NCBI GenBank assembly: GCA_002840905.1
Contig: PHDD01000011.1
Span: 1 to 64,000 of the forward strand
DNA length: 64,000 nt
Source of the DNA: Bacteroidetes bacterium HGW-Bacteroidetes-4
Lineage (GTDB): Bacteria; Bacteroidota; Bacteroidia; Bacteroidales; SZUA-534
Direction of reading: 5' to 3'
In this document: piece by piece, positions 58,301 through 64,000 of the stretch
How positions within the stretch are numbered: position 1 is the stretch's first letter
Layout of the letters: each line of letters starts with the position of its first letter
Position numbers and translations under genes: made by a program
The notes under the pieces: generated by a model
The model's database searches: none
What the model saw: only the letters and a program-made list of their open reading frames with translations
What the model was told of the DNA's origin: nothing

Positions 58301-60049
58301 ATGATAACCAATTTTTCAAGCTTTAAAGTAAAAATCGAGCCCAAGCCTTTTATTACCCAAAAGGGTAAAAACTTTAGTCATACTGCCGCCATTTCATTCT
58401 TTAACGATGCCAACATTGAAATCGGATTTAAGGAATGCGCCTTTATGGAACCCGAAATCCTGCATGAATTAATAAGCAGTGGAGAACCCCTTGTATTGGA
58501 TGAGTGCTATCTTGAAGATTTCTCTTTTGCCAACTATCAGAATTCAAGCCAAGCCAAAGCGGAAGAGCGAATTGAAATAAAAAATTTTAGCGCTAAAAAC
58601 GCTGTTTTTAATACCAAAAAAGAAACCGATTTTTCATTTGTAAATTTCACGGGTATTCTTTTTTCATTAGAAAAAGCATTGTTCCTGAATGGAGCCTGCA
58701 CCTTTCATAAGGTTAAATTTACCTGCGACGACATTAATTTTATTGAGACCCGTTTTGCCAATGGAACGGTAAATTTCACCAATGTCTCTTTTAATGCAAA
58801 ACGCATTGAATTTAACAATGTGGTTTTTGGAAACGGAATTAAAGACTTTCAGTATGTAAAGTTTAATTGTTCTAACCTTTCGTTTGAGTCAGCTGATTTT
58901 GGAAATGGCGATGTAAACTTCTTAAATGTACAATTTGATGCGGGTAACATTTGGTTTAAAGAAGCCCGATTTGGTGTCGGAAAGGTTGATTTTCACTATT
59001 CAACCTTTGGCAAAGGAAACCTGAACTTTGAACGTACCGATTTTGGCAGCGGCCGGGTCGATTTCAGAAAAGTAGAATTCAATAGCGGAAAAGTAAATTT
59101 TAACCGTGCTGTTTTTGGTGATGGTGACGTTTCTTTTGAGGAAACAGAGTTAACCAACAGCAAAATGACCTGTAAAAAAACAAATTTTGGAAATGGAAAC
59201 TTATTGTTTGAAATGGCAGAATTTGGCACTTCAGATTTACTGCTTGACCAGGCAATTTTTGGAGAAGGAAATGTTTCATTTCAGCAGTCGTCGTTTCATA
59301 AATTATCTGTAATTTCATGCCACCTAAACCATCATATCGACTTTAGAGTTTTGGCTTGTGACTATTTGGATCTTTCGGACACCATAGTTCGAGACATTCT
59401 TGATTTTACCCCTTACGAACATAAAGTTCAAATTACACTACTCAAATTAACCGGCATGCGACTGTTGGGACAAATACATATTGATTGGTACGAAAATAAC
59501 CTGCGTGAACTAATTGCCAATCAAAAAGATACAAATCTCTTTGAAAAAGCCGAGCAATTCAGAACCCTAAAAGAGAACTTTGGACGCGTTGGACATTACA
59601 GCTTTGAAGACTTAGCCTATATTGAATTTAAACGATACGAACAACGCTCCATCTTTAAATCAGCGCTCGAAAAAAGCAGAATCAGTGCACTGTGGCAATA
59701 CCCGCTATATGGTTTTAAAACTGCTGTTTTCGACAAAATGGGGTTGTATGCAACCTCGCCCATGCGGGTTTTTACAAGCCTTTTGCTGGTATACCTGTTC
59801 TTTAGTTTGCTTCACCTGATTTCACCACTATTCTTTAATACGTCCATCTCATGTATTGATGCTGATTCATCTATTTCATACCGCATGGTTACCACTTTTT
59901 ACTACAGCCTCATAACATTTACAACAGTGGGTTATGGTGATTGTTCCCCTGTGGGCTTTTTAAGAATAGTAGCAGCTATCGAGGGGTTTTTCGGCCCTTT
60001 TATGATGTCCTATTTCACCGTTGCCTTTGCCCGAAAAATTTTGAGATAG
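58301..60049 (+). CDS. 2TM potassium-channel-like protein with a 12-residue beta-solenoid repeat
   Basis: A 582-residue fusion. Residues 116-332 are 18 repeats of exactly 12 residues with no insertion: Phe (once Leu) at 116, 128, 140 ... 320, 332 and a second aromatic or hydrophobic residue 7 further on, consensus FGxGxVxFxxxx. This is neither the 5-residue pentapeptide nor the TPR period and fits a tight beta-solenoid. A helical linker (about 395-470) leads to a pore: TM1 at about 489-512, the selectivity filter TVGYGD at 542-547, TM2 at about 551-575. The filter is that of K+ channels; the 2TM form is like KcsA/MthK. The solenoid would be cytosolic and may gate the pore. No neighbours on the same strand within 148 bases. 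Confidence 0.9.
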   Translation: MITNFSSFKVKIEPKPFITQKGKNFSHTAAISFFNDANIEIGFKECAFMEPEILHELISSGEPLVLDECYLEDFSFANYQNSSQAKAEERIEIKNFSAKNAVFNTKKETDFSFVNFTGILFSLEKALFLNGACTFHKVKFTCDDINFIETRFANGTVNFTNVSFNAKRIEFNNVVFGNGIKDFQYVKFNCSNLSFESADFGNGDVNFLNVQFDAGNIWFKEARFGVGKVDFHYSTFGKGNLNFERTDFGSGRVDFRKVEFNSGKVNFNRAVFGDGDVSFEETELTNSKMTCKKTNFGNGNLLFEMAEFGTSDLLLDQAIFGEGNVSFQQSSFHKLSVISCHLNHHIDFRVLACDYLDLSDTIVRDILDFTPYEHKVQITLLKLTGMRLLGQIHIDWYENNLRELIANQKDTNLFEKAEQFRTLKENFGRVGHYSFEDLAYIEFKRYEQRSIFKSALEKSRISALWQYPLYGFKTAVFDKMGLYATSPMRVFTSLLLVYLFFSLLHLISPLFFNTSISCIDADSSISYRMVTTFYYSLITFTTVGYGDCSPVGFLRIVAAIEGFFGPFMMSYFTVAFARKILR

Positions 60050-60197
60050 ATGAATGGTTTTGGCAACATTGAAACATCATTTTACAACGGCATCTATACA
60101 AAACAATTTCTTAAAGCATCCTAAGCTGGGTGGTTTACATCTGTGTTTCACGAAAAAAACTATTATTGTATTGCTATTGAACACTAATTCATAAACA

Positions 60198-61253
60198 ATG
60201 CTTGCTTTGAAGCGAATTTTTCAGGTTTCGTTTTTAATTGTTCTGGCAGGGTGCCAAATTACTGTTGCACAAACCTATGTAGCCGATACCATCCGTGTTA
60301 GTCTGGACAATCAGGTCTTCGAAAAATTTCATTCCCGGCTTTCAGCTACCGATTTTCGTGAAGAAAACCCTTATTTTATTTCTGTTTTCGAAAAAAAGAA
60401 AGGATTGGTTTTTCCGGTCGACCAGATAGTTAATGCCCGGAAACCCTTACACAGCTATTTCGCGAACGATGCAGATACAGCTTCCAATAAAAGCTACCAC
60501 CTTGAAATTCACGATTTTTACATTAACTACAACGAATCACTGTTTAAACGCTACCTGAAACTAAATGCCTACATTGGCCTTTCAGAAATAAATAAAGCCA
60601 GCGACACTACTTATTTGGGCATTTTTTATTACGAGCGTCCTGAAAAATTTAACAAAAAAGACAGCCTGCTCCAGTCGTACCAAAACGTATGGATGTCGTT
60701 TTCGACCCAATTTTATGCCGATTTATCGTTAATTACCAGCGATTCTATTCCTGATAACAAGCCTTTCACTTATCATTTTAATCCCGGACAAAAGCCGGCT
60801 CCAAAAAACTTTTACGTTTCGCTCGATGGCTATTATGGATACACGTTTTGGGGTATCGATGCTGAAATTTATTTTGCTGCTCCCGAAATGGCTCAAAAGT
60901 TTACACGCAATACCCGAATGTTTCGCTACCTGAATTATGGCAACCGGGAATCGGCAGCCTTTTCGACACAGGTAAGCCAGTTTAATTACCGTTTGAACCA
61001 GCGTTGGCTGTTTCAAAACAAGCATGGTTTTATTTTTGGTTTAAACAAATGGAACGATGTAGACGAAGCCAAACGTACTTTCGAGGAATTATTCCTGTTT
61101 CAGTATGCTTTTTCGCAAAGGCTCACATACAATCCGCTCAATAAAAAAGGACTGACTTTTGGCATTGGGCTAATGGAAGAAACCTCGTACATTATTTATA
61201 ACGATCCCTTTTTTAGTGTGGCCCTGCTATTTAATTGCGCCTTTAAATTTTAA
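60198..61253 (+). CDS. Exported protein, probable outer-membrane beta-barrel, first gene of TonB receptor operon 3
   Basis: A 351-residue protein with an N-terminal signal; 'VLAGCQITVAQTY' could be cut after AQ (signal peptidase I) or lipidated at Cys19. The rest has alternating aromatic/polar strands and ends in 'LLFNCAFKF', with a terminal Phe as in outer-membrane barrels. No known domain is recognised. It starts 148 bases after the channel gene and the receptor gene follows after 5 bases, so it leads the third receptor operon, unlike operons 1 and 2, which start with the receptor. Confidence 0.72.
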   Translation: MLALKRIFQVSFLIVLAGCQITVAQTYVADTIRVSLDNQVFEKFHSRLSATDFREENPYFISVFEKKKGLVFPVDQIVNARKPLHSYFANDADTASNKSYHLEIHDFYINYNESLFKRYLKLNAYIGLSEINKASDTTYLGIFYYERPEKFNKKDSLLQSYQNVWMSFSTQFYADLSLITSDSIPDNKPFTYHFNPGQKPAPKNFYVSLDGYYGYTFWGIDAEIYFAAPEMAQKFTRNTRMFRYLNYGNRESAAFSTQVSQFNYRLNQRWLFQNKHGFIFGLNKWNDVDEAKRTFEELFLFQYAFSQRLTYNPLNKKGLTFGIGLMEETSYIIYNDPFFSVALLFNCAFKF

Positions 61254-61258
61254 GCCCG

Positions 61259-63616
61259 ATGAAAAAGATTCTAATCCTGCTCACGCTCATTACGGCAAGT
61301 CTTTTTGGCAAAGCACAAAAAAACACGCTCTCGGGCATTGTTTACGATGCAATTAGTGGTGAAACGCTTATTGGTGCAACCATTCAGGTAAGTGGAATCG
61401 AAGGCAAAGGAGCCTCAACCAACCTGAACGGATTTTTTTCTTTTCCGGGAATCGAATCCTCTCAGGCTGAAGTAATTGTTTCGTTTATTGGCTACGACAC
61501 CAAAAAACAAATTGTTGCTTTTAACCAAAACAACAATGCCTTTATCGAAGTTCGGCTGAAACATGCCACCATTACATTGGGACAGATAAATATTGTGGAA
61601 CTGTCGGCCAATCAGATCGGCGACCGCGAAGTGGAGACCAGCCAACACCGTTTGACCCCAAAAGCTATAAAAACAATTCCCACAGCCCGCAACGATGTGT
61701 TTAAGGCCATGCGTTTCTTACCCGGAGTAGAGGCTACCGAGCCTCTTTCGCCTTTAGTGTCGGTGCGTGGTAGCGATCCTGGGGAAAACCTGATTATGCT
61801 CGACGGGGTAACCATTTACAATCCCTACCACTTTCTATCGTCATCCGGTATTTTTAATATGCAGACGGTAAAAAAAATCGATATGCTGGTGGGAGGTTTT
61901 GGTGCCGAATATGGCGGACGAAACGCTTCAGTCATCCATATATCGACCAAAGATGGCAACGAACAGGGAATTCATGGCGAGGTAAAACCCTCAATTGTGG
62001 AATCGAAAGTATTTGTAGAATTCCCTGTAAACAGCAAAACCACCATGATGGTGGCCGGGCGCCTGAATTACGACATCATGGGTAATTTTGTCCTGAATAG
62101 TAACAACTATTTTTACGATGCCAATCTTTCGCTCACCCATCGGTTTAACCCGCGAAACCGCATCGATTTAAAATATTTTGGAAGCAAAGACCATACTTCG
62201 ATGAGTTTTAATAATTTCTACAAAATGTTTGGTCATAGTTTGGAGCGCATGGGCGATACGCTGATTTACCAATCGTTTCTTGACATGGATTTTACCTGGA
62301 AAAACCAATGGCGCAATAACATTGCCACGGCCATCTGGAAATCGGTAGTTTCGCCCCGACTTTATTTCCGGATTCAGACCTATGCTTCGTTGCACGATGC
62401 CAACAATTACAGTTCGTTTAAAATGGAAGTTGAAGATGTAGCATTTAACACCAGTACCCGTTTTAGAAGCAAGGTTTACGATTATACTGCCAAAGCATCG
62501 TTAAACTACACGCCGTTTTTCGGAAACGAGCTCAAACTGGGAGTCGAATACAGCCGGTATTTATTTGCCAATGGCTCACAAATTAATGGCATCGACGGGG
62601 CTTCGTCCGAAGTAAAACCCACCCTGTTGTCGGTTTTTACCGAAGATAAAATTAAGGTTGGCGGCCTGATTCTTCGTCCGGGATTGCGCCTTACCCGTTT
62701 TAATCAAAGAAAACTAAATTACGAACCCCGAGTAAACCTGGTGCTCGACCTGGGCAATCGGTTAAAGTTTAAAGCAGCTTACGGAGCTTACTACCAATAC
62801 ATTATCAGTATGAATACTCAGGAACTGGAGTTTAACCAGTTTCTCGATTATTATTACCCCCTGAGTAGTGTTGAACCAAGCCTTTCGTATCATTACATTG
62901 CCGGGTTCGAAAAAAAACTGGGGAAGCAGCTTGAATTAAGTCTCGATGTATATTACAAAGACATAGCCCGCACCTATACCTTCGATTTGTTACAAAGTCA
63001 GTTCGAAGCTTTTGCGCTGTCGAATAAAATATTCGAAGGTTCGGGAACTACTTATGGCACCGAATTAATGCTAAAGGGACAGGTTCAAAAATTCTCAGGC
63101 TGGACCAGTTACACCCTGGCACGATCAACCCGTTCGTTTCCAAACATTATGGACGGCAAAGAATACCTTTATGATTATGATCACCTGCACACCATTAAAG
63201 GCGTAATAAATTTTCAGGCTACAGAACGCATAGCTTACAGTGCCGATTTTATGTTTCAGAGTGGCGTGCCCCGGTCTATAGAGAATTCGCTGCAAATGTA
63301 TTATATGTACGAGCCGGTTACCGGCCAGATGATTTACAGCCCCCAGTTTACCATCGACCAAAAAAACAGTTCGCGCATGCCCTGGACCATGCAGATAAAT
63401 CTGGGGCTCGAAAAGAAAGTAGTGCGGGGTTTTGGAAAGGATATTGCTTCGTTTTTTAAAGCCGACGAATCGTATTTAATTGTGAATATTCGCAATGTGC
63501 TTTTTTTGCGACGCAATGTAATGTATTATTTTCCCATTATGGGATACGACCGCTACATTCCTATTGGCAGCGAATACCTGCCATCGGTAAGTGTGGGTTA
63601 TACCTTAAAATTTTAA
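61259..63616 (+). CDS. TonB-dependent receptor with CarboxypepD-like N-terminal domain (receptor 3)
   Basis: A 785-residue outer-membrane receptor with signal peptide (about 1-20), carboxypeptidase-like domain (about 22-100, 'LSGIVYDAISGETLIGATIQ'), plug ('KAMRFLPGVEATEPLSPLVS', 'VRGSDPGENLIMLDGVTIYN') and barrel ending 'GYTLKF'. It is the same class as receptor 1 (787 residues), with which it shares domain order, but the sequences differ throughout. It is 5 bases after the previous gene and 9 before the next lipoprotein gene. Confidence 0.93.
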   Translation: MKKILILLTLITASLFGKAQKNTLSGIVYDAISGETLIGATIQVSGIEGKGASTNLNGFFSFPGIESSQAEVIVSFIGYDTKKQIVAFNQNNNAFIEVRLKHATITLGQINIVELSANQIGDREVETSQHRLTPKAIKTIPTARNDVFKAMRFLPGVEATEPLSPLVSVRGSDPGENLIMLDGVTIYNPYHFLSSSGIFNMQTVKKIDMLVGGFGAEYGGRNASVIHISTKDGNEQGIHGEVKPSIVESKVFVEFPVNSKTTMMVAGRLNYDIMGNFVLNSNNYFYDANLSLTHRFNPRNRIDLKYFGSKDHTSMSFNNFYKMFGHSLERMGDTLIYQSFLDMDFTWKNQWRNNIATAIWKSVVSPRLYFRIQTYASLHDANNYSSFKMEVEDVAFNTSTRFRSKVYDYTAKASLNYTPFFGNELKLGVEYSRYLFANGSQINGIDGASSEVKPTLLSVFTEDKIKVGGLILRPGLRLTRFNQRKLNYEPRVNLVLDLGNRLKFKAAYGAYYQYIISMNTQELEFNQFLDYYYPLSSVEPSLSYHYIAGFEKKLGKQLELSLDVYYKDIARTYTFDLLQSQFEAFALSNKIFEGSGTTYGTELMLKGQVQKFSGWTSYTLARSTRSFPNIMDGKEYLYDYDHLHTIKGVINFQATERIAYSADFMFQSGVPRSIENSLQMYYMYEPVTGQMIYSPQFTIDQKNSSRMPWTMQINLGLEKKVVRGFGKDIASFFKADESYLIVNIRNVLFLRRNVMYYFPIMGYDRYIPIGSEYLPSVSVGYTLKF

Positions 63617-63625
63617 TTCCCAGTT

Positions 63626-64000
63626 ATGAAAACACTACTAAAAACACTCATCGGAATCGGGCTCCTATTCAGCTTAAACAGTTGCCAAAAAGCAATGGAA
63701 GCCTACCTGGGGTTCCCCATGCAGCCTGAAAACATTAATGCCGAATTTAAACCCGGCTTAAATGTCTTTGGTTTAATAAAAGCCGGCCCATCGATGGATA
63801 CCATTAATCATTTTTTTGAAGTGCACCGAATCATGCATGTGTTTGATACAACTGCTACCATGATGATAGACGAAGCCACCATTGAGCTTACCCGCCACAG
63901 AAACGGCAGTCCTGATGTTAATTATCTCTTACGCTCCAGCTATAACGGACGCTATTCGAGTCCGTTTATAACTACCGAAGCCGGAGACCTTTGGGAGTAT
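63626..64000 (+). CDS. Lipoprotein, cut by the window end (probable DUF4249 type)
   Basis: ATG at 63626 opens a frame of 125 codons that is still open at the last base. It begins MKTLLKTLIGIGLLFSLNSC, a signal with the lipobox cysteine at residue 20. The next part is 'QKAMEAYLGFPMQPEN...'. Position directly after a TonB receptor is that of the DUF4249 genes at 46 kb and 54 kb, but the first 125 residues do not show the usual DUF4249 start clearly, so the family is inferred from context. The 3' end is missing. Confidence 0.75.
   Translation, partial: MKTLLKTLIGIGLLFSLNSCQKAMEAYLGFPMQPENINAEFKPGLNVFGLIKAGPSMDTINHFFEVHRIMHVFDTTATMMIDEATIELTRHRNGSPDVNYLLRSSYNGRYSSPFITTEAGDLWEY

Noticed and set aside
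58301-60049. Pentapeptide-repeat protein
   Set aside because: The repeat period is exactly 12 residues, not 5 or 20, and lacks the A(D/N)LxX pattern.
1-64000. tRNA, rRNA, CRISPR array, insertion sequence or prophage
   Set aside because: No CCA-ended cloverleaf, rRNA-like segment, regular spaced repeats, transposase or phage gene was seen on either strand by eye; a dedicated search could still find a tRNA.

Overview
The window is chromosomal DNA of a Bacteroidota bacterium, probably of the Bacteroidales/Marinilabiliales group. The signs are: a moderate A+T bias; many TAnnTTTG boxes (the Bacteroidota -7 promoter element) a few bases upstream of start codons; an apparent lack of Shine-Dalgarno sequences before most genes; three TonB-dependent receptor/DUF4249 loci; and Bacteroidota-typical families (DUF2807 head-GIN, GSCFA, DUF6427, DUF2851, DUF4369-thioredoxin). 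No rRNA, tRNA, CRISPR array, insertion sequence or phage gene was recognised. The taxonomic placement is inferred from these families only.

Left part (1-27 kb) is mostly housekeeping on both strands: lpxK; ribD divergent from prmC-recX-prfB (prfB carries a complete programmed +1 frameshift site); an ArsC-family protein; asnB; pgeF; a TPR-SpoIIE phosphatase followed by a secreted C1 peptidase; mrp; sppA; a lipoprotein/secreted-protein pair; a thioredoxin-like lipoprotein with lpxH; ribF; GSCFA protein with an alpha/beta hydrolase; a LuxE-like ligase; purD and a DUF6427 membrane protein.

Middle part (27-42 kb) is a signalling region. A 1262-residue protein made almost only of PAS modules faces a ten-gene minus-strand unit that appears to run from about 42.1 kb to a terminator at 30.8 kb: CheR, a degenerate CheR-like protein, a receiver-less CheB, a membrane GAF protein, a membrane HAMP/GAF/PAS/SpoIIE phosphatase (SiaA-like), a SiaB-like kinase, a SiaC-like phosphoprotein, a TerB/FHA-like/ABCG transporter fusion, a lipoprotein and a small secreted protein. 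The last two genes are paralogous to the pair at 17-18 kb. The layout suggests a partner-switching circuit (kinase SiaB, phosphatase, target SiaC) joined to chemotaxis-type methylation enzymes and an envelope export module, without the diguanylate cyclase SiaD, CheA or receptors nearby. I regard this as the best candidate for an undescribed system.

Right part (42-64 kb) is envelope and uptake: an EEP-family hydrolase, TonB receptor plus DUF4249 (43.7-46.9 kb), a cluster of CACGTG-centred short repeats, a large lipoprotein, folA-thyA, a DUF2851 protein, a four-gene TonB receptor operon (58.0-51.8 kb) that includes a macroglobulin-like protein with a plug-like tail, a 2TM potassium-channel-like protein with an exact 12-residue solenoid repeat, and a third TonB receptor operon that runs off the right end.
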